A stretch of 64,000 nucleotides of DNA, from contig NZ_CP019044.1 in NCBI RefSeq assembly GCF_001953055.1, forward strand, positions 434,001 to 498,000, in the 5' to 3' direction. The notes beneath the pieces are model-generated. The model was not told the DNA's origin. It did not search any database and worked only from the letters and a program-made list of their open reading frames with translations. A program made the position numbers and the translations under genes. Positions 17,581 through 25,819 of the stretch are shown in pieces. Within the stretch, counting starts at the first letter, position 1. Every line of letters starts with the position of its first letter. This DNA comes from Salaquimonas pukyongi. Its GTDB lineage: Bacteria; Pseudomonadota; Alphaproteobacteria; Rhizobiales; Rhizobiaceae.

Positions 17581-17796
17581 TTGAAGGATTTGCTTGCCAA
17601 CGCCCGTTGGATGGATGGCGCCGTTTGGACGGTGCTGATGATTGCGCTTTGGTGCGCCTATGAATTCGGCTATCGCGGCGTTGCTGCCGATGCCCTGACC
17701 ATACTTCAGATCGTCGTGGTCTGGGCACTGGCAGGGGCCGGATTTGCCATATTGTCGGGTTGGTTTGCCCAGCGCGCGAAGCAGAAGAAGGATTAG
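17581..17796 (+). CDS. Small two-TM membrane protein of the pyrimidine operon
   Basis: 71 residues with a TTG start, only 4 bases after the amidohydrolase stop. Two hydrophobic segments (AVWTVLMIALWCAYEF and ILQIVVVWALAGAGFAILSG) and a basic tail (RAKQKKD). It is tightly packed between catabolic genes and so translated with them. I do not recognise the family; it may support uptake or anchor a pathway enzyme. Confidence 0.65.
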   Translation: MKDLLANARWMDGAVWTVLMIALWCAYEFGYRGVAADALTILQIVVVWALAGAGFAILSGWFAQRAKQKKD

Positions 17797-17838
17797 CAGG
17801 CGGCGCTGCCGCCGGACAGATTGACAAGGGAGGAAACC

Positions 17839-19296
17839 ATGTCCAGCACGGTTATCAAGAACGGCACCATCGTTACCGCCGATCTCACCTACAAGGCGGA
17901 TGTGAAGGTTGAAAAAGGTGTCATCACCGAGATCGGGCCGAAGCTTTCCGGTGACAAGGAGCTGGATGCAACCGGCTGCTATGTGATGCCGGGCGGCATC
18001 GATCCGCACACCCATCTGGAAATGCCCTTCATGGGCACTTATTCGACCGATGATTTTGAATCCGGCACGCGGGCAGCCCTTTCCGGCGGCACGACCATGG
18101 TGGTTGATTTTGCCCTGCCATCCCCTGGCCAGTCGCTGCTGGAAGCGATCCAGATGTGGGACAACAAGTCGACCCGGGCCAATTGCGACTATTCCTTCCA
18201 CATGGCGATCACCTGGTGGGGTGAGCAGGTTTTCAACGAGATGGAAACGGTCGTCCGCGAAAAAGGCATCAACACCTTCAAGCATTTCATGGCCTACAAG
18301 GGCGCGCTGATGGTGAACGACGATGAAATGTTCGCCTCCTTTCAGCGCTGCGGCGAGTTGGGGGCCATTCCGCTGGTCCATGCCGAAAATGGCGATGTGG
18401 TTGCCACCATGCAGGCAAAACTGCTTGAGGAAGGCAATGACGGGCCGGAAGGCCACGCCTATTCACGGCCGCCGGAAGTGGAGGGCGAAGCCACCAACCG
18501 GGCGATCATGATCGCCGACATGGCGGGTGTGCCGCTTTATGTGGTGCACACCTCCTGCGAACAGGCCCATGAAGCAATCCGCCGGGCACGGCAGAAGGGC
18601 ATGCGGGTGTGGGGTGAACCGCTCATCCAGCACCTGACCCTTGATGAGAGCGAATATTTCGACAAGGACTGGGATCATTCCGCCCGCCGGGTGATGAGCC
18701 CGCCCTTCCGCAACAAGCAGCATCAGGATTCGCTCTGGGCAGGCCTGCAGGCCGGTTCTCTTTCAGTGGTGGCGACCGATCACTGCGCCTTCACCACCGA
18801 ACAAAAGCGGTTCGGTGTCGGCGATTTCACCAAGATACCCAACGGCACCGGCGGGCTCGAGGACCGCATGCCGATGCTGTGGACCCATGGGGTCAATACC
18901 GGGCGGCTGACTCCCAACGAGTTTGTGGCAGTTACCTCCACCAACATCGCCAAAATTCTCAACATCTATCCGAAGAAGGGCGCAATCCTGGTCGGGGCCG
19001 ATGCGGACATTGTGGTCTGGGATCCCAGTAAGGAAAAAACGATTGCTGCCAAGAACCAGCAATCGGCGATCGACTACAACGTGTTTGAGGGCAAGCATGT
19101 GAAAGGCTTGCCGCGCTATACCCTGACCCGCGGGCTGGTTTCTGTCGAGGACGGCGAGGTGAAAGCCAGGGAAGGCCATGGCGAGTTCGTCAAGCGTGAA
19201 CCGTCGGGCCCGGTCAACAAGGCGCTTTCCTCCTGGAAGGAATTGACCGCACCACGCAAGGTGGAACGCACCGGCATTCCGGCAAGCGGGGTCTGA
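17839..19296 (+). CDS. hydA: Dihydropyrimidinase (D-hydantoinase)
   Basis: 485 residues from ATG 17839, which follows GGGAGGAAACC (an upstream TTG at 17821 overlaps that site and is unlikely). Cyclic amidohydrolase with a binuclear metal centre: GIDPHTHLEMPF (the HxH ligands), the carbamylated lysine in FKHFMAYKGALM, PLVHAEN and YVVHTS histidines, and the catalytic Asp in VATDHCAF. It opens dihydrouracil/dihydrothymine to the N-carbamoyl amino acid, the substrate of the upstream amidohydrolase. Full family length. Confidence 0.95.
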   Translation: MSSTVIKNGTIVTADLTYKADVKVEKGVITEIGPKLSGDKELDATGCYVMPGGIDPHTHLEMPFMGTYSTDDFESGTRAALSGGTTMVVDFALPSPGQSLLEAIQMWDNKSTRANCDYSFHMAITWWGEQVFNEMETVVREKGINTFKHFMAYKGALMVNDDEMFASFQRCGELGAIPLVHAENGDVVATMQAKLLEEGNDGPEGHAYSRPPEVEGEATNRAIMIADMAGVPLYVVHTSCEQAHEAIRRARQKGMRVWGEPLIQHLTLDESEYFDKDWDHSARRVMSPPFRNKQHQDSLWAGLQAGSLSVVATDHCAFTTEQKRFGVGDFTKIPNGTGGLEDRMPMLWTHGVNTGRLTPNEFVAVTSTNIAKILNIYPKKGAILVGADADIVVWDPSKEKTIAAKNQQSAIDYNVFEGKHVKGLPRYTLTRGLVSVEDGEVKAREGHGEFVKREPSGPVNKALSSWKELTAPRKVERTGIPASGV

Positions 19297-19300
19297 CCGT

Positions 19301-20001
19301 ATGGAGAAAGTCGCAGTCGTTACCGCCGGTGGGTCCGGCATGGGGGCAGATGCCGCGCGGGCGCTGCACGATGACGGGTTCAACGTCGCCATTCTGTCTT
19401 CCTCCGGCAAGGGGAGGCACTGGCGAAGGAGCTTGGCGGTTTCGGTGTGACGGGATCCAACCAGTCCATGGATGATCTTCGCCAGCTTGTTAACGGTACC
19501 ATGGAGCGCTGGGGCAGGATTGACGTTCTGGTGAACTCGGCTGGCCACGGGCCGCGAGCGCCCATTCTCGAACTGACCGATGAGGACTGGCACCGCGGTC
19601 TGGATGTTTACATGCTGAACGCTGTGCGCCCCACGCGGCTGGTTGCTCCGGTCATGGTCAAACAAAAGCAGGGTGCGATCATCAACATCTCCACCTTTGC
19701 CGCCTTCGAGCCGGACCCGGTCTTTCCCACCTCCGGTGTGTTCCGGGCAGGGCTTGCGGCCTACACCAAACTGTTTGCCGATGCCTATGCAGCCGACAAT
19801 GTGCGCATGAACAACGTGCTGCCGGGCTTCATCGACAGCCTTCCGGAAAAGGAAGAGTTTCTCTCGCGCATCCCGCTGGGGCGCTACGGATCGTCGCGTG
19901 GAGAAATCGGCGCGACCATTGCCTTCCTTGCGTCGCCGGGAGGCGCATACATTACAGGGCAGAACATCCGCGTCGATGGAGGGATAACACGGTCGGTATG
20001 A
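19301..20001 (+). CDS. Divergent SDR oxidoreductase, frame broken near 19412
   Basis: Short-chain dehydrogenase/reductase. The first frame has the Rossmann start VAVVTAGGSGMGADAARAL and runs to SSSGKG; the next frame resumes as EALAKELGGFGVTGSNQ and continues to the C-terminus VDGGITRSV. One more G in the run at 19411-19414 joins the two. The active-site region is odd: after INISTFAAF, where YxxxK should stand, the sequence is FPTSGVFRAGLAAYTK, so the usual Tyr and Lys align with Ser and Arg. Its stop overlaps the ABC ATPase start (ATGA). Its role may be to handle an aldehyde from beta-alanine, or it may not be a classical dehydrogenase. Confidence 0.75.
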
Positions 20002-20777
20002 GCAACGTTATTTCCGCAAACAACCTTTCGCTCACCTTTGAAACCAATGACGGGCCGGTGCATGCCCTGTCGAATGTCGATCTTGAGATCGAGAAAGGTG
20101 AATTCGTTTCCTTCATCGGGCCGTCAGGCTGTGGCAAGACGACATTTCTGCGCGTCATTGCCGATCTGGAAAAGCCGACGGGCGGCGAAATAACCGTCAA
20201 CACAATGACGCCGGAGGAAGCGCGCAAGTCCAGAGCCTATGGCTATGTTTTCCAGGCCGCATCCCTGTTTCCGTGGCGCACGATCGAAAGAAACATCTCC
20301 CTGCCGCTTGAGATCATGGGCTATTCAAGGGCCGAGCAGGCTGAGCGGGTAAACCGCACGCTGGAGCTCGTCGATCTTTCGAATTTCGGCAAGAAATATC
20401 CCTGGCAACTGTCGGGCGGCATGCAGCAGCGTGCCTCGATTGCCAGGGCGCTTGCCTTTGATGCCGATCTTCTTTTGATGGACGAACCCTTCGGTGCGCT
20501 TGACGAGATCGTGCGCGATCATCTCAACGAGCAATTGCTGCAGTTGTGGGACCGCACCAACAAAACGATCTGCTTCGTGACGCATTCAATTCCCGAGGCA
20601 GTCTATCTTTCGACCAAGATCGTGGTGATGAGCCCGCGGCCTGGCCGGGTGACCGATATCATCACATCCACCCTTCCCAAGGAGCGGCCGCTTGACATTC
20701 GCGAAACACCGGAATTCCTCAAGATCGCCCACCGCGTTCGCGAGGGCCTGCGAGCGGGGCACAGCTATGAGGAGTAA
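19998..20777 (+). CDS. ABC importer ATP-binding protein (nitrate/taurine/pyrimidine type)
   Basis: 259 residues. Walker A GPSGCGKTT, Q-loop in YVFQAASLFPW, signature LSGGMQQRASIARAL, Walker B LLLMDEPFGALDE, and the switch histidine in CFVTHSIPEAVYLS. It is the TauB/SsuB/ThiZ-like class that works with NMT1/THI5-type binding proteins. Its start overlaps the SDR stop, and both permeases and the binding protein follow, so the four form one importer, probably for uracil/thymine or a related base. Confidence 0.9.
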   Translation: MSNVISANNLSLTFETNDGPVHALSNVDLEIEKGEFVSFIGPSGCGKTTFLRVIADLEKPTGGEITVNTMTPEEARKSRAYGYVFQAASLFPWRTIERNISLPLEIMGYSRAEQAERVNRTLELVDLSNFGKKYPWQLSGGMQQRASIARALAFDADLLLMDEPFGALDEIVRDHLNEQLLQLWDRTNKTICFVTHSIPEAVYLSTKIVVMSPRPGRVTDIITSTLPKERPLDIRETPEFLKIAHRVREGLRAGHSYEE

Positions 20778-20816
20778 AAAGTTCCCCTCACCGCCTCGGC
20801 ATTTGCAAGCTCAGCC

Positions 20817-20842
20817 TCGGCACCTCTCAAAGGTGCCCGAGC
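20817..20842. other. Intergenic hairpin between ABC ATPase and permease genes
   Basis: CTCGGCACCT (20817-20826) pairs with AGGTGCCCGAG (20832-20842) with one bulged base. There is no T run, so it is not a classical terminator. It may stabilise the mRNA end or lower expression of the downstream permeases relative to the catabolic genes. Confidence 0.4.
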
Positions 20843-20866
20843 GTTGCGATTGAGGCAAGAAGTAGC

Positions 20867-21751
20867 ATGGCACAAGGCAAGACCATTCCTGTTCTCACCA
20901 TCGTCGCCATCATTGTGGCGATCTGGTATGCTTGTGTGGTCTGGCTCAATGCGCCGTTCGAATACGATCAGGCAGAACGCTTCGACCAGCCGGTGCCGGA
21001 TTTTTCCGAGCTAGTCTCGGCAACCATGAGCCAGGATCGGCCAATCCTGCCCGCACCACACCAGGTGGTGGCGGAAATGTGGGATACGACGGTCAACAAG
21101 AAGATCACGTCGAAACGCTCCCTTATCTACCATTCTTGGGTGACGCTGTCGGCGACCTTGCTCGGTTTTGTTATTGGAACGGCACTCGGCATCCTGCTGG
21201 CGGTCGGCATTCTGCACAACAAGGCCATGGACAAGTCGGTCATGCCATGGGTGATCGCTTCCCAGACCATCCCCATTCTGGCCATCGCGCCGATGATCAT
21301 CGTCGTGCTCAATGCGGTTGGGCTTTCCGGCCTCCTGCCCAAGGCGCTGATCTCGACCTATCTTTCCTTTTTCCCGGTTGTCGTCGGCATGGTGAAGGGG
21401 TTGCGCTCTCCCGATAACATGCAGCTCGACCTGATGCGCACATGGAACGCTTCGACATCGCAAACCTTCTGGAAACTGAGATGGCCGTCCTCCATGCCCT
21501 ATCTCTTTACTTCGCTGAAGGTAGCCGTTGCCATTTCGCTGGTCGGCGCGATCGTGGGCGAACTGCCGACCGGTGCGGTTGCCGGCCTTGGCGCGCGGCT
21601 GCTGGCCGGTTCGTATTACGGCCAGACTATCCAGATCTGGTCAGCCCTGTTCATGGCGGCAATTCTGGCGGCAACCCTGGTCATGCTGGTGAGCTTTGCC
21701 CATTCCTACACGCTCAAGCGCATGGGCCAGCGTGAGGAGGCGATTGCATGA
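20867..21751 (+). CDS. ABC importer permease 1
   Basis: 294 residues with a long N-terminal periplasmic-side stretch after the first helix and then the BPD_transp_1 core: SLIYHSWVTLSATLLGFVIG, then the EAA-type coupling loop TWNASTSQTFWKLRWPSSMP. It is the TauC/SsuC/ThiX-like class. Four bases overlap the next permease (ATGA), so the two are translationally coupled and form a heterodimeric channel. Confidence 0.88.
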   Translation: MAQGKTIPVLTIVAIIVAIWYACVVWLNAPFEYDQAERFDQPVPDFSELVSATMSQDRPILPAPHQVVAEMWDTTVNKKITSKRSLIYHSWVTLSATLLGFVIGTALGILLAVGILHNKAMDKSVMPWVIASQTIPILAIAPMIIVVLNAVGLSGLLPKALISTYLSFFPVVVGMVKGLRSPDNMQLDLMRTWNASTSQTFWKLRWPSSMPYLFTSLKVAVAISLVGAIVGELPTGAVAGLGARLLAGSYYGQTIQIWSALFMAAILAATLVMLVSFAHSYTLKRMGQREEAIA

Positions 21752-22623
21752 CGACAGGCTTGGGCTGGGTTTTCTTCGCAATTGTCTTCTGGGCGTGTGC
21801 CTGGGCGCTCAACGAATGGCTGGTACGCCAGGAAGGAAGCGGTCTTTTCTCGCGGCGGTTTCTTGGCCTGCTGGTACCGCTGGTCTTCGGCATCACGCTT
21901 CTGGTGCTGTGGGAGGGGATGACCCGCGGTTTCAACATACCGACAGTGCTGCTGCCTCCGCCCTCGATGATCTGGGAGCGGATCATCAACTCGCTGCCGA
22001 TCCTGTGGGCCGATTTCCGCCAGACCTTTCTCAAGGCCGTTATTGCCGGCTATGCGCTGGGCTGCGGACTGGGGTTCCTTACCGCATTGGCCATCGACCG
22101 CTCTCCGTTTCTCAAGCGAGGGCTGCTGCCGCTGGGAAATTTTGTCTCCGCCCTTCCGATCATCGGCATCGCACCCATCATGGTGATGTGGTTCGGGTTC
22201 GACTGGCAGTCGAAAGCTGCCGTTGTCCTGATCATGACCTTCTTTCCAATGCTCGTGAACACGGTGCAGGGCCTGTCTGCAGCAGGTCATATGGAGCGCG
22301 ACCTGATGGGTACTTATGCAGCAAGCTGGTGGCAAACGCTGGTCAAGCTTCGCCTGCCGGCGGCAGCGCCCTTCATCTTCAATGCGCTCAAGATCAATTC
22401 GACATTGGCACTGATCGGTGCCATCGTTGCCGAATTCTTCGGCACGCCCATTGTGGGCATGGGATTTCGTATTTCCGCCGAAATCGGCCGGATGAATACG
22501 GATATGGTGTGGGCAGAAATCGCCGTGGCAGCCCTTGCGGGCTCCGCATTCTATGGGGTGGTGGCACTGATCGAACGTGCCGTCACCTTCTGGCATCCGT
22601 CCGTGCGCGCAGCGCGGACTTAA
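21748..22623 (+). CDS. ABC importer permease 2
   Basis: 291 residues, overlapping permease 1 by four bases. After two N-terminal helices comes the permease core with its coupling loop TYAASWWQTLVKLRLPAAAP. It pairs with the preceding permease. The substrate is inferred from the operon only: a pyrimidine base or a ring-opened product. Confidence 0.88.
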   Translation: MTTGLGWVFFAIVFWACAWALNEWLVRQEGSGLFSRRFLGLLVPLVFGITLLVLWEGMTRGFNIPTVLLPPPSMIWERIINSLPILWADFRQTFLKAVIAGYALGCGLGFLTALAIDRSPFLKRGLLPLGNFVSALPIIGIAPIMVMWFGFDWQSKAAVVLIMTFFPMLVNTVQGLSAAGHMERDLMGTYAASWWQTLVKLRLPAAAPFIFNALKINSTLALIGAIVAEFFGTPIVGMGFRISAEIGRMNTDMVWAEIAVAALAGSAFYGVVALIERAVTFWHPSVRAART

Positions 22624-22640
22624 ACAGGGAGAAACCGAAT

Positions 22641-23630
22641 ATGAGAAAACTGACCACGTTAATGCTGGCGGCGGCCATGTCGCTGGCCTCCTTCAGCGCC
22701 TGGGCGGCTGACAAGGTAACCTTGCAGCTCAAATGGGTGACCCAGGCCCAGTTCGCCGGCTACTACGTTGCCAAGGACAAGGGCTTTTATGAGGAAGAAG
22801 ACCTTGATGTTGAAATCAAGCCGGGCGGGCCGGATGTCGCCCCGCCGCAGGTGATTGCAGGTGGTGGTGCCGATGTGGTGCTCGACTGGATGCCCTCCGC
22901 ACTGGCTACCCGCGAAAAAGGCGTGCCGCTGGTCAACATTGCCCAGCCATTCAAGTCCTCCGGCATGATGCTGACCTGCCGCAAGGATTCCGGCATTACC
23001 TCACCAGCTGACTTCAAGGGCAAAACCCTCGGTGTCTGGTTTGGCGGCAATGAGTATCCGTTCCTCAACTGGATGAACAAGCTCGGCCTTTCCACCGATG
23101 GTGGCGAGAATGGCGTCACGGTGCTCAAACAGGGCTTCAACGTCGATCCGATCCTGCAGAAACAGGCCGATTGCGTTTCGACCATGACCTACAATGAGTA
23201 CTGGCAGATCATCGACGCCGGCCTGACACCGGACGATCTGGTGGTCTTCAAATATGAGGACCAGGGCGTGTCGACGCTGGAAGACGGCATTTATGTGCTG
23301 GAAGACAGCCTGAAGGATGAGGCCTTTGTCGACAAGATGGTGCGCTTCGTTCGCGCTTCCATGAAGGGCTGGAAATGGGCTGAGGAAAACCCGGACGCAG
23401 CCGCCGAAATCGTGCTGGAAAACGATGCCACCGGCGCCCAGACCGAAAAGCACCAAAAGCGCATGATGGGCGAGATCGCCAAGCTGACTGCCGGCTCCAA
23501 CGGGGCGCTTGACCCTGCCGATTACGAGCGCACGGTCGAGGCCCTGATGTCCGGTGGTTCTGATCCGGTCATTTCCAAAAAGCCGGAAGGTGCCTGGACC
23601 CACATGATCACCGACAAGGCGCTTAACTGA
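22641..23630 (+). CDS. ABC importer substrate-binding protein, NMT1/THI5-like
   Basis: 329 residues. ATG 22641 follows AGGGAGAAACC and starts a clean signal peptide cut after AWAADK. The mature protein begins VTLQLKWVTQAQFAGYYVAKD and has GFYEEEDLDVEIKPGG, the NMT1/THI5-like pattern that binds thiamine precursors, riboflavin or pyrimidines in known members. That family preference for pyrimidine rings fits the catabolic operon. It is the last gene before a strong terminator. The frame is open far upstream, but that part overlaps the permease and is not real. Confidence 0.88.
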   Translation: MRKLTTLMLAAAMSLASFSAWAADKVTLQLKWVTQAQFAGYYVAKDKGFYEEEDLDVEIKPGGPDVAPPQVIAGGGADVVLDWMPSALATREKGVPLVNIAQPFKSSGMMLTCRKDSGITSPADFKGKTLGVWFGGNEYPFLNWMNKLGLSTDGGENGVTVLKQGFNVDPILQKQADCVSTMTYNEYWQIIDAGLTPDDLVVFKYEDQGVSTLEDGIYVLEDSLKDEAFVDKMVRFVRASMKGWKWAEENPDAAAEIVLENDATGAQTEKHQKRMMGEIAKLTAGSNGALDPADYERTVEALMSGGSDPVISKKPEGAWTHMITDKALN

Positions 23631-23676
23631 GCGGAATTTTCGGAAAGGTGAACTATCTTTCCGAAAGCTGAGAGGA

Positions 23677-23711
23677 GGGCGGTTCCGCATCCGGGATCGC
23701 CCTTTTCTTTT
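23677..23711 (+). terminator. Rho-independent terminator of the pyrimidine/ABC operon
   Basis: GGGCGGTTCC (23677-23686) pairs over ten positions (two G-U) with GGGATCGCCC (23693-23702), loop of six, followed by TTTTCTTTT. A second hairpin, CGGAAAG/CTTTCCG at 23641-23663, lies just upstream. Confidence 0.8.
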
Positions 23712-23770
23712 GCTTCGCCGGAAGCTACCTATCGCGCCCAACGACGCACAGATCGGTTGAGGGACATTTG

Positions 23771-25804
23771 ATGGGCAGAGAACCGGTGACGCTTGAAATC
23801 AGGGACGGGCTGGCCTTTGTGACCATCGACAACCCGCCGGTCAATGCGACGTCACAGGCGGTGCGCGCGGGATTGGCGGAAGCGGTACAGAAGGTGACTG
23901 TATCGAAGGTAAGGGCAGCAATCCTCAAATGCACCGGACGCACTTTCGTCGCCGGAGGCGACATCAGTGAGTTCGACAAACCGGCCGCTGAACCCCATCT
24001 GCCAGATCTCTGCAATGCGATTGAAGCCTCGCCCGTTCCATGGATTGCTGCCATGCATGGCACCGTGTTGGGCGGCGGGTTTGAACTCGCGCTTTCCTGT
24101 GCCTTCCGCCTGGCCTTGCCGGATACGCGTTTCGGCATGCCGGAAGTCAATATTGGCATCATTCCCGGTGCTGGCGGCACCCAGAGATTGCCGCGCTTGG
24201 CGGGCGCTGAAACCGCCGTGGAGATCATCTGTTCGGGCGGCATGTTTGCTGCGCCAAAGATGTGGGATGCCGGGATTGTTGATCTGTTGATGGACGATCT
24301 TGGCGATGCGGTACTAGCCTTTGCAGGCAAACTGCCGCCCCGGCCCGAGCCGGCCAGTCAGCGAAAGGCGCTCAATCCGGGTAGTGAATGGTTCGCTGCC
24401 AAACGGTCAGAACTTGAGAAGAAGGCGAGGGGACAGCATTCACCGCTCCAGGCGCTGGAAGCGATCGAATGGGCCTGCACAATGCCGTTTTCAGAAGGCC
24501 AAAAGCGCGAGCGCGAACGCTTTTTGGATCTTAGAACATCAGATCAGTCCAAAGCCCTGCGACACGCCTTTTTCGCTGAGCGGCAGGTCGCCAAACCGGA
24601 AATCCTCAAGGGTGTCGAGGCGCGGCCGGTTGAGCGCATCGTGGTCGTTGGCGGCGGTCTGATGGGCACGGGCATTGCCACGGCCTGTCTTGGGGCAGGC
24701 TGCAGCGTGCATATTCTCGAACAGAACGAAACGGGGGCGGAAGCGGCCATTGGCCGGGTCAAGGCCAACATTGATGGGGCGATAAAGCGCGGCAAGCTGT
24801 CAGAGGAAAAGGCCGCCGCGCAAATGGCCCGCCTGTCGGCAGGCTGCGAATATGAAGCTGCCCGAAATGCCGACCTTGCCGTCGAAGCGGTGTTTGAGGA
24901 TTTGCAGGTCAAGAAGGACACCTTTTCCCGCCTGGCTGCCGTCATGCCGGAACATGCCATATTGGCAACCAACACGTCCTACATCGATCCGCGGCTGATC
25001 TTTGAAGGCATTGCCAATTCCGCCCGCTGCCTCGGCCTGCACTTCTTTTCACCAGCCCACATCATGAAACTGGTGGAAATCGTGCAGATGCCGGAAACTT
25101 CCAAACAGACACTTGCCACCGGCTTTACACTTGCCAGCCGGTTAAAGAAAATCCCGGTTCTGTCGGGCATTTGCGACGGCTTCATCGGCAACCGGATGCT
25201 GGCTGCCTACCGGCGTCAGGCCGATTACATGCTTGCCGATGGTGCATTGCCCCATGAGGTGGATGCAGCAATGCGGGCTTTCGGCATGCCGATGGGGCCT
25301 TATGAACTGCAGGATCTGACCGGACTGCAGATTGCCTGGGCCAACCGCAAGCGGCAGGCCGCAACGCGTGATCCGCGCGAGCGCTATGTCACCATCGCCG
25401 ACCGGCTCTGCGAGATGGAACGTTTCGGCCAGCGCAGCGCGATGGGCTGGTACCGCTATGAGGCGGGGTCGAAGAAACCATTGCACGATCCGGCTGTGGA
25501 AGCCTTGATCACCCGCTATTCCGCCGAACAGGGGATCACGCGGCAGGCTTTCTCACCGGAAGAGATTTCCGGCAGGCTGATCGCGGCCATGGTCAATGAG
25601 GGTGCGTTGATTGTTGAGGAAGGCATCGCCTGCTCGGCCGATGACGTCGATGTGGTGAAGCTGCATGGCTATGGTTTTCCCCGCTGGCGCGGCGGGCCCA
25701 TGTTTTACGCGCAAAGCCGTGGCATTGGCGAAATTGCTGGCTTCATGCAATCGGTTGCGGCACAAAGCCCTGATTCCTGGAAGCTCTCGAAACTGCTTTC
25801 CTGA
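23771..25804 (+). CDS. Enoyl-CoA hydratase / 3-hydroxyacyl-CoA dehydrogenase (FadB/FadJ-like)
   Basis: 677 residues from ATG 23771. The N-terminal crotonase domain has the oxyanion region GTVLGGGFELALSCAFRL and the catalytic glutamate in FGMPEVNIGIIPGAGG. The second half has the NAD-binding VVVGGGLMGTGIATACLGAG, the His-Glu dyad region LGLHFFSPAHIMKLVEIV and two C-terminal 3HCDH domains ending HGYGFPRWRGGPM. It catalyses two consecutive steps of beta-oxidation. It stands alone after the operon terminator, with its thiolase partner not in the window. Confidence 0.92.
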   Translation: MGREPVTLEIRDGLAFVTIDNPPVNATSQAVRAGLAEAVQKVTVSKVRAAILKCTGRTFVAGGDISEFDKPAAEPHLPDLCNAIEASPVPWIAAMHGTVLGGGFELALSCAFRLALPDTRFGMPEVNIGIIPGAGGTQRLPRLAGAETAVEIICSGGMFAAPKMWDAGIVDLLMDDLGDAVLAFAGKLPPRPEPASQRKALNPGSEWFAAKRSELEKKARGQHSPLQALEAIEWACTMPFSEGQKRERERFLDLRTSDQSKALRHAFFAERQVAKPEILKGVEARPVERIVVVGGGLMGTGIATACLGAGCSVHILEQNETGAEAAIGRVKANIDGAIKRGKLSEEKAAAQMARLSAGCEYEAARNADLAVEAVFEDLQVKKDTFSRLAAVMPEHAILATNTSYIDPRLIFEGIANSARCLGLHFFSPAHIMKLVEIVQMPETSKQTLATGFTLASRLKKIPVLSGICDGFIGNRMLAAYRRQADYMLADGALPHEVDAAMRAFGMPMGPYELQDLTGLQIAWANRKRQAATRDPRERYVTIADRLCEMERFGQRSAMGWYRYEAGSKKPLHDPAVEALITRYSAEQGITRQAFSPEEISGRLIAAMVNEGALIVEEGIACSADDVDVVKLHGYGFPRWRGGPMFYAQSRGIGEIAGFMQSVAAQSPDSWKLSKLLS

Positions 25805-25819
25805 CCCTCGTCATGTTCG

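Noticed and set aside
21696-22640. N-terminal extension of the substrate-binding protein
   Set aside because: It overlaps the second permease in another frame; a signal peptide with a ribosome binding site starts at 22641.
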